DNA from: Theileria orientalis strain Shintoku
Lineage: Eukaryota > Apicomplexa > Aconoidasida > Piroplasmida > Theileriidae
NCBI RefSeq assembly: GCF_000740895.1
Contig: NC_025260.1
Coordinates: 1,964,001 to 2,028,000 of the forward strand
DNA length: 64,000 nucleotides
Direction: 5' to 3'
Shown here piece after piece: positions 9,029 through 19,906 of the stretch (position 1 is its first letter; each line of letters starts with the position of its first letter). The position numbers and the translations under genes were made by a program. Below the pieces are notes generated by a model that did not search any database, had not been told where the DNA came from, and was given only the letters and a program-made list of their open reading frames with translations.

Positions 9029-12000
9029 ATGAGTACACCAGGCGAAATGAAGGATTCGTCTCAGGTAACCAAGTCAGAGCCAGTGTCGGACAACACTGAG
9101 TCTGTACAACCAAATCCTGAAGAACCTGCAAAAGCCTATGAAAATAACGCAACGAACAGCCAGCAGTTCTTTCAACCGCACGCAGGCACGCCGCGCCCCG
9201 TAAACGCACAGCAACAAGTTAACACACCCATGGTTCATAACCAGCAGCAGCAGCAGTTGATGCAGAACCAACAGTCACAAGGAGCACAGCAAGGTCCACA
9301 GGCAATGGGTCAGATGAACCAGAACCCAATGATGATGAGAATGGGAAACGGAATGATGCCGCAAAACATGTACTTCTATCAGATGCAAATGTTCCAACAG
9401 GGACAAAAGGGAATGCCAATGAATATGCAACCAGGAATGTCGAGATTCATGCCCCAGTATAACGCATACCTGAACAGAGTACAATCGGGACCGATGCAGC
9501 AGCAGCAATCACAACAGATGCTGCAGCAACAAATGATGCATCAGCAGATGATGCACCAACAGCAAGTGGCCTCAGAAGGAAAGAAGGAAGAAGGCGATGG
9601 AGAAAATAAGGCGCAGCAAGGACAAAGTGGTACAGGAGCAGTGCAGCCGAACATGATACAGAACGCAATGCACCCAGGAGGAATGCCAATGCCAAATATG
9701 CCAATGATGAATAACATGGGAACAATGGGAAGTATGTATTACGGACCAAGGCTCCTGGTCAACAACGCAATCGATAGCATACCGTCGCTGAGGCTCGCAA
9801 ACAGCCAGTTCCAGAACGTAACACAAGTGCTGGACGCACTGGCGACGCACACGAAGAGGAAGAGACAACCAAGGTCAGGAAGAGACCAGAAGGAAGACTC
9901 GGACTTCAAGAATGTGCTGCAAGACTACTTCAGCGCATCGGACAACTCTGACGATGAGTTCCTAGTGTCAAGGTCACTTAGAGTGAACGACGGGACGAAC
10001 AGCATTAGAAGAAGTAACAGAACGCGCACGAAGACGATCAAGTACGACGAGTACAATGACACGGAGTCTGACACGCAGGAAGATTATCTGCCAACAACAA
10101 CGACAGTGACAACGACAAACGTTGTGAAGAGTAACCGCGGAAGGAAGAAGGGTGTGACGTACAAAAGACAAGCAACATCAAAGCAGATAAACCCATACGC
10201 AAGACATAACTTTGTGCAATTTGACGAGTCGAGCGATGAAGGACAGGAGTTCGGACTGCAGGACCAGGAAGGAAGCAACGCAGAAGCGAGCGGCCTGTCT
10301 CTGAGAAACAGAAAACAGCGCGTCAACTACGCAGAGTTGGAGTACTCAGACGACGAGGAACAGGTGGAATACAGGGAAGACGACGGGTCAGCAAACCAGG
10401 GAGGAATCGACAGAATTGTGACGCACCGTGTAAACGACAAGGGAGAGTGGGAGTTCCTGATCAAGTGGCAAGGATTCGCACACATCCACAACACATGGGA
10501 CACGTACGAAAACCTGAAGGAGTTCAACGGGATTAGAAGGTTGGACAACTACATAAAGAGATTTAAGAACCTGGAGGAAAGACAAAAGTACATGACGTTG
10601 GACGAGATTGAGCAGGAGAACATAGCTCTAGGCTTACAGAAGCAAATCGACGAGGACGCACTGATAGCAGAAAGAATAGTGACACACTACAAGGACGAGA
10701 ACGGACAGATGGTGTACCTAGTGAAGTGGAGAAGTTGCCCCTACGACCAGTGCACGGAGGAAGACGAGGAGACGCTGATCGAGCATGGATTCCTGGACCT
10801 GATTCACAGCTACAAAATACGTGAGGATAGAATCATGGGCGAGGCAGGGCGCAGAATCCCATGGAACACACACAGCATATCGCTCACGAAGTTCGAGCCT
10901 TACTACGAAACGCCAAAGTACTTGTGTAACCCGACCTACCTGGAGGAACTGGGATACACATCACGTCTATACTTCTCAATCATGGCAGAAAACGCAAAGA
11001 GGGAGGAGGAAGCAAGGTCAGGAAAGTTCGAGGAGTCGTCAAGGTCGGATATGAAGGAAGCGAAGGTGGAAGGACTGAAGCAAGAACAGGGAAAGTCAGA
11101 CTCAGAATCGGCAGGGGACGAGAGCACGAAGGCAGATGACAGGGAGTCGCCACTAAAAGGAGAAGACGCCGACTTTACAAGAGATGAGTCGGCAATGAGA
11201 GAAAACGGAAACGAGTCTGAAAACCTGGTGAAGGCCAATATGGACCATGCTTACACGTCTGAGAACGATGTAAAGGCCGATAAGCAACAAGATATCTCGG
11301 CTGCGAACATGGTCAAGTCGAACGATCATCAAGGTAACCTGTCCGAGAACCAGATCAAGGCTAACGATCCAAAAGTTAACCGCGCTGAGAACTTGGTAAA
11401 GGCCGAGGAACAACAAGGCAACATCTCTGAGAACTTGGTAAAGGCGGAGGAACATCAAGTGAAGGTGTCACCACCAGTTAAGAAGTACTACACGCGCGAG
11501 AGTGCATTGTTAGGGAACAACTTTAAGATGGGCTTTGAGAAGAGGAAACTCAGAGACTATCAGCTGACAGGGCTTAACTGGATGGTAAACCGCATGAAGA
11601 GAGGGCTCTCAGTGCTGTTGGCGGACGAAATGGGTCTTGGAAAGACGGTGCAAACGATATCTCTGGTGGGTCATTTCATGTACAAGGAGTTCCTGGTGGG
11701 GCCGTACCTGATCATAGTGCCGCAGAGCACAATAGACAACTGGATGCGCGAGTTCGAAAACTGGCTGCCGCAAGCAAACGCAGTCTGCTACTACGGGAAC
11801 GCACAAGCAAGAGAGATGATAAGGCAGCGCGAGTTGTGTAAAATAGGAATACCAGGCAAGGGAGAAAGGTACAAGTGCGACATATGCATCACGACGCCGA
11901 GCATCATTAACTCGCCAGTGGATCTGGAGTTCCTGAGGAAGATCAGCTGGCAGTTGATGGTGGTGGATGAAGCGCATCAGCTTAAGAATAAGCACAGCAA

Positions 12001-14932
12001 GAGGTTCATTGAGTTGATGCACTTCATGGCAGACTATAAGCTGCTGCTGAGTGGAACGCCGCTGCACAATAACCTGGAGGAGCTGTGGACGCTACTGCAC
12101 TTCATTAACCCGCAGATTTACACGTACTACGAGGACTTCAGAAGACGATACTCGGAGATAGAAAACCCAGCAGCAATCGGAGAGAATAAGCAGAAGCAGC
12201 TGTTGTCGCTGCAGCACGAGTTGCACGAGTTCGTGCTGCGTCGTGTGAAGAAGGACGTTGAAAAGTCGCTGCCGAACAAGGTGGAGAGGATACTGAGAGT
12301 GGAGCTGTCGCCGATGCAGATAGAGTGGTACAAGAATATTCTGGCGAGGAACTACGAGGAGCTCGCGAGGAACTCCGGAGGATCGAGGAGTTCGCTGCAG
12401 AACATATGCATGGAGCTGAAGAAGGTGTGCAACCACCCGTTCCTCTGCTATGAGCCTGAGGACAGGCAGGTGTGGCTGCAGGGCCTGATTTACGGAAGTG
12501 GGAAGATATGTCTGCTGGACAAGCTGCTGCAGCGGCTGAAGGAGAAGGGGCACCGCGTGCTTATCTTCTCGCAAATGGTGCGCATGTTAAACATCATCTC
12601 GGAGTACCTGACGCTGAGAGGGTTCAAGCACCAGAGGCTGGACGGAACGATGGGCAAGGAGGTGAGGAAGAAAGCAATGGACCACTTCAACGACCCGAAC
12701 AGCGACGACTTCTGCTTCCTGCTCTCGACGAAGGCAGGAGGGCTGGGCATAAACCTGACGTCGGCAGACACTGTGATCATATACGACTCGGATTGGAACC
12801 CGCAAAATGACCTGCAGGCGGAGGCGAGAGCGCACCGCATAGGACAGACGAAGACAGTACAAATATACAGGCTCGTGACGAAAGACTCGATAGAACAGAC
12901 GATACTGGAGAGAGCGAAGACGAAGATGGTGCTCGACGCACTGGTGGTGCAGGGCCTGAACAAGAGAGGAGACGCAGTGGTATTCAACGACGACTCGAAG
13001 TCGGGATTCTCTCGCGAGGAGCTGGCGAAGATCCTCAAGTTCGGAGCGTCGAAGCTGTGGGCGACGGCAAACCCGCAGACGAGCATGCAGGCGTCCTCAG
13101 ACGAGAAGCTGGACATTGACCTGGACAAGGTGCTCCAGGAGGCTGAGCTGACGAAGGAAAACGACAGTGACCTGGCAGCAGACCTGCTGTCCTCGTACAC
13201 GAACATCACGGAGTTCCGTTACGAGCCGCCAGAAGGGCAGCTCGAGTCCTCTGGAGAAAACGACAAGGACTTCTGGGAGGCAACGATACCGCTGGAAGAA
13301 AGAGTTAAGCTGAAGAAGAAGAAGCAGGAGGAGCTGCTGGTAAACGGGCCTAGAAGAACGAGAGCTAAGGAAACAGGAGCTCTGGAAACTGACGATTACT
13401 CAGATGATGAAGCCGACGCGGACTTCCAGCCGAGAAAGACGACGAAGGAGCTAATGCAGGCACAGGAAGGCACGAAGGGAAAGAGAGGGCAGAGAAGGTC
13501 AAGAAAGGTAGTGCTGACGGTGAAGGACAAGATGAAGATACACCGCAGCCTGAGCAAGTACGGAGTGCCGGAGCTGAGGCTGAAGGACATTCACGCCGAC
13601 TGCAAGCTGACGAAGGTGGATCCTCGGGTGATTCTGAACGAGTGCCAGAACATGATTGACCTGTGCAAGTCGAAGCTGAAGTCGACAGCGGACGACGAGG
13701 ACAAGAGAGCGCGAAGGAGTCAGATGGTGGTGGAGATTGGTGAGATCAAGGTTAACGCGCAGGACTTCCTGGACAAGATGAAGCTGCTGGAAAGCCTGGA
13801 GCAGTTCGGAAGGGCGCTGGCAGGCAACACGTGGAACACGACGCCGAGCGAGGAGTTCGCAGTGCCGCAGCAAGTGCTCGACCAGATGAACGAAGGAAAG
13901 GAAAAGTGGGCGTCCGAGGACATCATGAACCTGCTGAAGCTGGTCAACAAGTACGGCTTCGGATACTGGACGCAAATGTGCGCAGACAAGGCGCTCTGCG
14001 TGGGTATCATGAAGGACATAAAGCACGACCGCCTTAAGTCGCGCGCAGTGAAGCTGCTCAAGATAGTTAACACGTACGTGGACCCGGCCTCGATAGTGCT
14101 CCTGGCAGACGAGAGAAGACTGTCGACGCTGAGAGACCCGAGCGTGCCGAGAACGAGGAAGCCCAGGGAGCCGAAAGAATCGAAGGACGGTAGAGATAGC
14201 AGGGACTCCAGGGACTCTAAGGAATTCAGAGATTCCAGAGAGTTTAAGGACTTTAAGGAAGGCAGGGATAGCAGGGTCTCCCGAGAATTTAATGACGGCA
14301 GAGACTCCAAGGACTCCAGAGAGTTTAAGGACACGAAGGATTCCAGAGACCCCAGAGAATCTAGGGACGCCAAGCCCCCGAGGGAATTCAAGGGCCTGAG
14401 AGAAGGAGAGAAAAGCGACAGCCTGAAGACGGAAAGCTCAGTCTCGAGAGAAGGAAGCAAGGAGCACGCGCGGAGGCCGGAGGGGTCGCCGAAGGAATTC
14501 ACGCCCACCACGACGACGGGAAACAGCTACAAGGACGCGAGGGAGGACGAGTTCAGCGACATCTACGCGCTCGACAACTCGGAGGCGGGCAAGGCCTCGG
14601 ACGAGGACATAGCGAACCTGCTGAGCACGGGCAAACTCGCGACGCGCGACCACTACGCGAACGCAGTGAAGCACGTGCTCAAGCCGTGCAGGGAGGTGCT
14701 GCGGACAGTGAAACGCCTGCGCAACGCGGAGCTCGACTTCCAGGAGAACCTCAAGAACGCAGAGTTCTCGGCGCGCGCCAAGGAGACTGCGCAGATCGTG
14801 CGCGCATCGCTCGAGCAGAGTCTCCGGACGTGCCCGGACGAGGGCATGGCCACGAAGGTGCGTCTGGCCTGCTGGAAGTTCGTCTCCAAGATTATTCAGT
14901 CGGACCAGTTTCCGCTGGAGACGTACACGTAG
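9029..14932 (+). CDS. CHD1: CHD1-type chromatin remodelling ATPase
   Basis: Predicted nuclear Snf2-family motor that slides nucleosomes. Single exon, 1967 residues. Order: Gln/Met-rich, prion-like N-terminus (to about residue 185); acidic and basic linker; two chromodomains (about 460-515, EFLIKWQGFAHIHNTWD; and about 547-600, VYLVKWRSCPYDQCTEE); a linker with repeated ENLVKAEEQQ-type units (about 735-815); helicase N-lobe with DEMGLGKT (about 866) and DEAHQLKN (about 980); C-lobe with RVLIFSQMVRM and AHRIGQTKTVQIYRL; a RDSRDSRDSKEFRDSREF tract (about 1710-1780); and a C-terminal helical region ending WKFVSKI, which resembles the CHCT domain of CHD1. Tandem chromodomains plus CHCT separate it from ISWI. 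The low-complexity inserts are lineage-specific. Codon use is G+C-rich at third positions. Confidence 0.92.
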   Translation: MSTPGEMKDSSQVTKSEPVSDNTESVQPNPEEPAKAYENNATNSQQFFQPHAGTPRPVNAQQQVNTPMVHNQQQQQLMQNQQSQGAQQGPQAMGQMNQNPMMMRMGNGMMPQNMYFYQMQMFQQGQKGMPMNMQPGMSRFMPQYNAYLNRVQSGPMQQQQSQQMLQQQMMHQQMMHQQQVASEGKKEEGDGENKAQQGQSGTGAVQPNMIQNAMHPGGMPMPNMPMMNNMGTMGSMYYGPRLLVNNAIDSIPSLRLANSQFQNVTQVLDALATHTKRKRQPRSGRDQKEDSDFKNVLQDYFSASDNSDDEFLVSRSLRVNDGTNSIRRSNRTRTKTIKYDEYNDTESDTQEDYLPTTTTVTTTNVVKSNRGRKKGVTYKRQATSKQINPYARHNFVQFDESSDEGQEFGLQDQEGSNAEASGLSLRNRKQRVNYAELEYSDDEEQVEYREDDGSANQGGIDRIVTHRVNDKGEWEFLIKWQGFAHIHNTWDTYENLKEFNGIRRLDNYIKRFKNLEERQKYMTLDEIEQENIALGLQKQIDEDALIAERIVTHYKDENGQMVYLVKWRSCPYDQCTEEDEETLIEHGFLDLIHSYKIREDRIMGEAGRRIPWNTHSISLTKFEPYYETPKYLCNPTYLEELGYTSRLYFSIMAENAKREEEARSGKFEESSRSDMKEAKVEGLKQEQGKSDSESAGDESTKADDRESPLKGEDADFTRDESAMRENGNESENLVKANMDHAYTSENDVKADKQQDISAANMVKSNDHQGNLSENQIKANDPKVNRAENLVKAEEQQGNISENLVKAEEHQVKVSPPVKKYYTRESALLGNNFKMGFEKRKLRDYQLTGLNWMVNRMKRGLSVLLADEMGLGKTVQTISLVGHFMYKEFLVGPYLIIVPQSTIDNWMREFENWLPQANAVCYYGNAQAREMIRQRELCKIGIPGKGERYKCDICITTPSIINSPVDLEFLRKISWQLMVVDEAHQLKNKHSKRFIELMHFMADYKLLLSGTPLHNNLEELWTLLHFINPQIYTYYEDFRRRYSEIENPAAIGENKQKQLLSLQHELHEFVLRRVKKDVEKSLPNKVERILRVELSPMQIEWYKNILARNYEELARNSGGSRSSLQNICMELKKVCNHPFLCYEPEDRQVWLQGLIYGSGKICLLDKLLQRLKEKGHRVLIFSQMVRMLNIISEYLTLRGFKHQRLDGTMGKEVRKKAMDHFNDPNSDDFCFLLSTKAGGLGINLTSADTVIIYDSDWNPQNDLQAEARAHRIGQTKTVQIYRLVTKDSIEQTILERAKTKMVLDALVVQGLNKRGDAVVFNDDSKSGFSREELAKILKFGASKLWATANPQTSMQASSDEKLDIDLDKVLQEAELTKENDSDLAADLLSSYTNITEFRYEPPEGQLESSGENDKDFWEATIPLEERVKLKKKKQEELLVNGPRRTRAKETGALETDDYSDDEADADFQPRKTTKELMQAQEGTKGKRGQRRSRKVVLTVKDKMKIHRSLSKYGVPELRLKDIHADCKLTKVDPRVILNECQNMIDLCKSKLKSTADDEDKRARRSQMVVEIGEIKVNAQDFLDKMKLLESLEQFGRALAGNTWNTTPSEEFAVPQQVLDQMNEGKEKWASEDIMNLLKLVNKYGFGYWTQMCADKALCVGIMKDIKHDRLKSRAVKLLKIVNTYVDPASIVLLADERRLSTLRDPSVPRTRKPREPKESKDGRDSRDSRDSKEFRDSREFKDFKEGRDSRVSREFNDGRDSKDSREFKDTKDSRDPRESRDAKPPREFKGLREGEKSDSLKTESSVSREGSKEHARRPEGSPKEFTPTTTTGNSYKDAREDEFSDIYALDNSEAGKASDEDIANLLSTGKLATRDHYANAVKHVLKPCREVLRTVKRLRNAELDFQENLKNAEFSARAKETAQIVRASLEQSLRTCPDEGMATKVRLACWKFVSKIIQSDQFPLETYT

Positions 14933-16589
14933 CGGTCTACACGCGGATATAGTTTTCACCTATGACGAGTGCAGAATGTGACCTAGACTAATATTCTCAA
15001 ACTAACCTACACGCAAGTTATGCTTTAGTCATTTTATGGTACATATGCCTTAAAGTAGTCTATTACAAGTAAATGTGCAAGTAAAATTTAGTTGTGAATA
15101 AATGTACCACGGAAGCGAGCATGAAGAGTCAATGAACAGACATAACATGACCATATAAAGTAACAAATACACGGTATATATGCATAGGTGATATCACATA
15201 AACATGGTGAATATAGATAAGTGACAACATAAGCATAATGAATATACATGAGCGAGTATGAAGTGTATATGTTGTATAGTATAGCATATGAGAGTGATGA
15301 ATGGTAGTTATTGCTAACATGTACAATGAATACTAAAGTTAAATATGTTCCACAGATAGTAGTGGTTGCTAGTCTATAGTAAAATGAACAATTAATGGAG
15401 ATAAGTTATATACATGGCTAGTTTATGTTGAAGGCAGATGACCGGTTGGTGGAGGATTAAATGTAGTAAACTTTTTAAAAATACCACCATTAAATGCATA
15501 CACAAAAATGAAACATTTAGCAAACATACAGAAGAATAAACAAGTTTCTTAAGTGTTTACATGTAACAAAACTGTTGCACTCTGTATGTTACAACATTGG
15601 TCCACCCTCATAGTAGGTTTGTCCAGTGACAGATAATATTAAAGTATCTAAACTGAATAAAAAATTAGTACTAAAGCGAGAAATGTAGAAGAAAGTGGAT
15701 GTTTAGAAGAAAGAAGCACTCAGAATATATTAGTCTGACGTGGCTTTGTTAAATGAAAGGTGGCAATGATTGGCCCATTACGGATTGGTTCCATGCAAAG
15801 TAACCAGTTCAAAAAACAGGAACAACTCAAGTGTATTTAAGTCCCTAGTGAAAGAAACATCTTGGGTTGATACCAAAAGAAGTGGGAACACGCGTATTAT
15901 CACTTTAAAGCATTTAACGTAAACTTGGAAATGCAGCCGATGGTAGATTAACAGAAGGTACGATGTGCAGATTTAGCATGAAAGATGGGCCACCATGAGA
16001 ATATGGAGCTGATGTACTTATAAATAGGAGGACAGGTGGAAATGTGATGCATTCAAAATGAGCTTTAGGCATGTTAGTATCGAGAGAGTGGATTTTCCCA
16101 CATGAGGTCGTTCTAGTAATAACACCATAAAGCCACACAAAGAAATTTCAATAAGCAGGGACAGTTTGCTATAAAAAAACCCACTATCCAACAGAAAAAT
16201 GATTCCTACACAACTTGTGTAGGCTAAGTTTAGACAATAAAATGGAAATCATTGTGGGAATGTGTTGGAAAATTCGCAGGAGTACACAAGTGTGTGCTTG
16301 GAAACAAAATGTTCATTAAACGAGTAGTGGTTGCAAAATATATTGGGAAAAAATAATCGTATATACATTATTAGGTCAATATATGCTATGTGATTTGTAA
16401 TTATTCATTCAATTAGAGTTGCATGGTTAAAAGGTAAAACACGTACTATACATGGTGATGTGTATACAAATATACAGAGCAGTACATTCATATACATCGG
16501 TACATGTATATATGCGTTGATATATACACACATAAATGGCAACATACACGATTATAAAAACACATATGTCTGAACGTCAACAATATTAT
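14933..16589. other. Long intergenic region without recognisable genes
   Basis: About 1.66 kb between the stop of the CHD1-like gene and the stop of the secreted protein gene on the minus strand. A+T-rich, with many short TATATACA and CATATG stretches; the few ORFs (for example 15129-15326 and 15914-16138, both minus) have no domain, no signal peptide and atypical composition. No tRNA-like structure seen. Both neighbours end here, so no promoter is needed for them; an unannotated RNA gene cannot be excluded. Confidence 0.5.
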
Positions 16590-17363
16590 TTATGAGCCTT
16601 TACTGTTATCGGCCTTCCCATTTGCCGCCTTGGTCAAAGACGACAAGACAAAAGCTTCGGCCTGAAATAAAATTTTCTGGGCAGTTTCGTTTTGCTTTAG
16701 TGACTTGTTTAAAAATTCCAGGGTCGATTTTACAGTGTGGTCTTCTCCTTCAACTGAAAATGGAGTCGTCTGTTCCTGACGATCCAGAAGCGCTGTCAAA
16801 TTGGTAAACTGTTCCAACGCCCTCTTCAAGCTGTGGACTGCGTGTTCCTAAAAATTGGTAAGATGAGTGCAACGGAACAAAATAAATATAAGACAAACCA
16901 TAGAGTTTTTAACGCTCTTATCGGCGTGAGAAATATTTTCCAACGAGGGGTCCAAGACCACATTTAGAGGAGCTTCTAGGGAGCCATCAGGAACCAGTGA
17001 AGGAGCAGGGCCTGGAGTTGGCGGTTGAGGCACGGGAGGGGCTGGTAGGGCAGCTGGGACCTGCAAGTTACTCATATCTACAGGAGCGACTGGACCGTTG
17101 GGAAGAGGAACTGATTGGTTGGCAAGTAGTGTGGCAGAGACCGCTTTCTTTACACCTTCGGGGTCGGCCGCGGGCACAGGGGCCACCGGAGCAGGAACCA
17201 GAGGCTGCTGGACATCCTGCGTCTGAAAGTTACTCTTTACCTGGAGAAAAGAATTATCAGAAGCCTTATCATGTGACGAATTGCGCTTTAAGCCAGACAC
17301 ATTTTGCGGGAACCATAGAAGAGTCAAATAAGACAAAATAAGTGCGATAATAGACAAATTCAT
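16590..17363 (-). CDS. Secreted Pro/Ala-rich protein of unknown function
   Basis: Not recognised. Two exons on the minus strand (17363-16899 and 16847-16590), phase 0, giving about 240 residues. The N-terminus is a strong signal peptide (SIIALILSYLTLLWF, likely cleaved near NVSG). The central part is Pro/Ala/Val-rich (PLVPAPVAPVPAADPEG, PPVPQPPTPGPAPS). After the intron comes a helical C-terminal part with several Leu and Gln residues (HSLKRALEQFTNLTAL). No Cys pairs, membrane anchor or GPI signal is evident. This layout fits the exported or parasite-surface proteins common in Theileria, but I see no FAINT/DUF529 repeats or SVSP-type Pro/Gln repeats. Secretion is well supported by sequence; any role in the host cell is conjecture. 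Confidence 0.75.
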
Positions 17364-17757
17364 ACTTTAAAGCATATTAATATTTAACTATAAAAAAAAT
17401 AAGCGGAAAAGGTTGATAACAGGGGAGTTACAGGGGTGAAGTTAACTAGACAAAAATAATAAGTGCCAAGGGGTGCTCGGGGGAGGGAACTGCTCAAAAC
17501 AGGTAACTGGTGTAATAAATAATATTTGAACGTGTTTTAAGTGGCATATAAATCTTAAAAAGATCATTTTAGGACAGGTGTGTAAGTATCAGATTTTTAT
17601 GATCTGGAAAACTTGAGGAAGGTTGATGTAAAATTTCACTTACTTTTTATTAAATACCATTTAGACGCGCTTGTTTATAAAATCTACCCACAAACCAATC
17701 AACACATAGATCTTGTGAGGTTCCCATATTTGAGTTCACTATATATTTATATACATT

Positions 17758-19615
17758 ATGTCGTTGAATATTGAGTTACACGAAAAGGCAATTAAATTTG
17801 CAGTAAGTTTTAAGTTCGAATCACCTTAAAATCTTAGGAAAGCATCTGCGGTCCTAACTGCGGACTATGCAAACTCGCGTTGGAAGAGAGCCTCCAACTT
17901 AGGGCTAGCTTATACTGCGCCTCCCTTAAGAGGGCTCGCGAAGAATCTGATGATTCGGAAATATACTATGATGCCATAGAATTTGACCCAGATAACATCC
18001 CAGGTACTCAAACACACCATCACATCCGATTGTAGACGATTACTTCAACAAAACAACCAACGAAGACTCAAATTCCACTCCTTCGGAGGTAAAAACACTC
18101 GACACTGAGAAAGCTGATAGTGCCACTAAGCCCGCGGCTTCCAAAAAACCAGGTACGGATAAAGTTTTAATCAGCGAATTAGAGGAGCCCGCCTCAAAGC
18201 GCAAAAAGAACAACACTCTCGGTCTCACCCAAAAAGATGCACAGGACTTGATCAATGCAATACTAAAAAGGGCAGAAATGTTCCTGAAATGGAGAAAGGA
18301 AAATAACTACGCGAAGGATCCGAATAGAGGTACTGGATACACGTGACAATAATTTTTAGAAAAAAAAATTAAGTATGAGATTCCCGACTACTGTAGAAAC
18401 CCAGACTGGTCAACGCTGAACAGCGTTCACTACCTGGAATCGATAAAGTACCTGAAACGCCCAAGATATGGAGTGAGAGCCACAGCCGAGCCAGCAGCAA
18501 CAGAGCCAGTGGCAACAGAGCAAGTGGCACCTGAGAAGGTCACAACGGAGAACGTAACAACGGAGCAAGTGGCACCCGAGAAGGTCACAACGGAGAACGT
18601 AACAACGGAGCAAGTGGCACCCGAGAAGGTCACAACGCAGAACGTAACAACGGAGAACGTAACAACGGAGAACGTCGCAACGGAGAACGTCGCAACGGAG
18701 GTCGCAACGGAGAAGGTCGCAAGTGTTACCACCAATGTTTCTGAAGACGGGTTAGCTAATATCCAAAAAAATATATTATCTCAATCAAGTGTAGGCCAGT
18801 TACCTACTCTTCAAGAGGGTGCACGCCAAGATCCCGGTCGCCAAAAAGAACTCGAACAGTCATTTCAAGGTCAGCCTAAGGACAAGGATGTAAAGGAACC
18901 GAGTGCAATATTTGGATCACTTGACGCGATTAGCCACCTGCTTCAAAAGCCCCAAGAACCAGAACAAGGGGGAGCAAAGGTAAACGAGGTACCAAAAGTC
19001 GACTCTGACACTAAGGAACCACAAAGGATCGAAGGTGGAACGGGTGAACCGAAAGCAAAAAGGAGACCAAATCTGTTCGGGACAACCTCGACGGAGAATG
19101 AACAAACGCCAGGTAAAGTCAAAGGACAAATAGCCACTTTAGAGCCGAAAAACGATAACCCATTCGCCATCTTAAGCAGGATCAACGTCTCGCTTCCGGA
19201 GGGGAATCCGCTGTTCGCACCAAAGCAGGAGTCCACTGACGTTTTCCAGCCAAAGACGGACGGAGCAAACTTCGTATTTGGGCAGTCGTCATCCACAGCT
19301 GCCCAAGGCACACAGGTTGCTCCCAGCTCGATCGTTTTTGGCAGCGCACAATTTACTCAGCCATCACAGTTTCAGCAAACGCCACAATTACCGCCATTTC
19401 AGCTACAACAACCACAGCAAACGCCATTTCAGTTACAACAGCCACAGCAAACGCCATTTCAGCTACAGCAGCCACAGCAATCTCAGCCACTAACTTCGCA
19501 GTTTGTAATCCCAGGCTTTGGCCAGGCGCCAGTACAGCAGGCGCCTCAGTCCAACCCTTTCGCAGGCCAGTTTTTCAGTAGCAGGAGGGGACGCGGAAGA
19601 GGGAGAGGACGGTAA
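17758..19615 (+). CDS. FG/Gln-rich repeat protein, possible nucleoporin
   Basis: Four exons (17758-17802, 17838-18003, 18036-18329, 18360-19615), about 586 residues. The N-terminus carries a Cys cluster (CGPNCGLCKLA). Near residue 190 a tandem block based on TTENVTTEQVAPEKV begins. The C-terminal third has scattered FG motifs (IFGSL, FVFGQSSS, IVFGSAQF, PGFGQAP), three QLQQPQQTPF units, and ends SRRGRGRGRGR. Scattered FG with Gln/Ser-rich spacers is what FG nucleoporins show, and the Arg-Gly tail suggests RNA binding or a nuclear location. I could not identify a structural nucleoporin domain, so the assignment is tentative; it could instead be an RNA-granule or lineage-specific nuclear protein. 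Downstream of the stop lies an A+C-rich stretch (19620-19690). Confidence 0.65.
18513..18723 (+). repeat. Short tandem repeat block in the FG-like gene
   Basis: Tandem units of about 15 codons with the core GTAACAACGGAGCAAGTGGC, followed by shorter ACGGAGAACGT and GAACGTCGCAACGGA units. They encode TTENVTTEQVAPEKV and then TENVATENVATE. Units are nearly identical at synonymous sites, so the block probably grew by recent slippage or unequal exchange and may vary in length between isolates. Confidence 0.8.
19370..19490 (+). repeat. Gln/Pro-coding 30-bp tandem repeats
   Basis: Three near-identical copies of a 30-bp unit that includes CCACAGCAAACGCCATTTCA and encodes QLQQPQQTPF. Only one or two bases differ between copies. 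Confidence 0.85.
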
Positions 19616-19906
19616 AGGACCAACGCCACCGCCGCCATCACCAACAACAATGCCACCGACCACAGTAACGCCAACAATAAAAATAACGCCACTAATATTT
19701 ATGATTTAATCAATTACATGTTATTGGAACTTATATATTTCATTTGTGTTTATTTTGGTACTATAAACAGGTAGGCGCCGCTTACACATCATGTCAATCC
19801 CCTCACACTACTACATTGATAAAGTGGAAGTAGTAAGCATCATTATAGAGGATTCCACACTAAAATACACTGTAAAATAAGTAAACACTAGAATAAATTA
19901 GTAAAA

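Noticed and set aside
12490..13209. A 239-codon minus ORF inside the CHD1-like gene
   Set aside because: The plus strand encodes the well-conserved helicase domain here; the antisense ORF is a Ser/Phe-rich shadow.
14933..16589. Possible tRNA or other RNA genes in long spacers
   Set aside because: I looked for GGTTCRANNCC-type T-arms and cloverleaf pairing in all spacers and saw none; a covariance-model search would be decisive.
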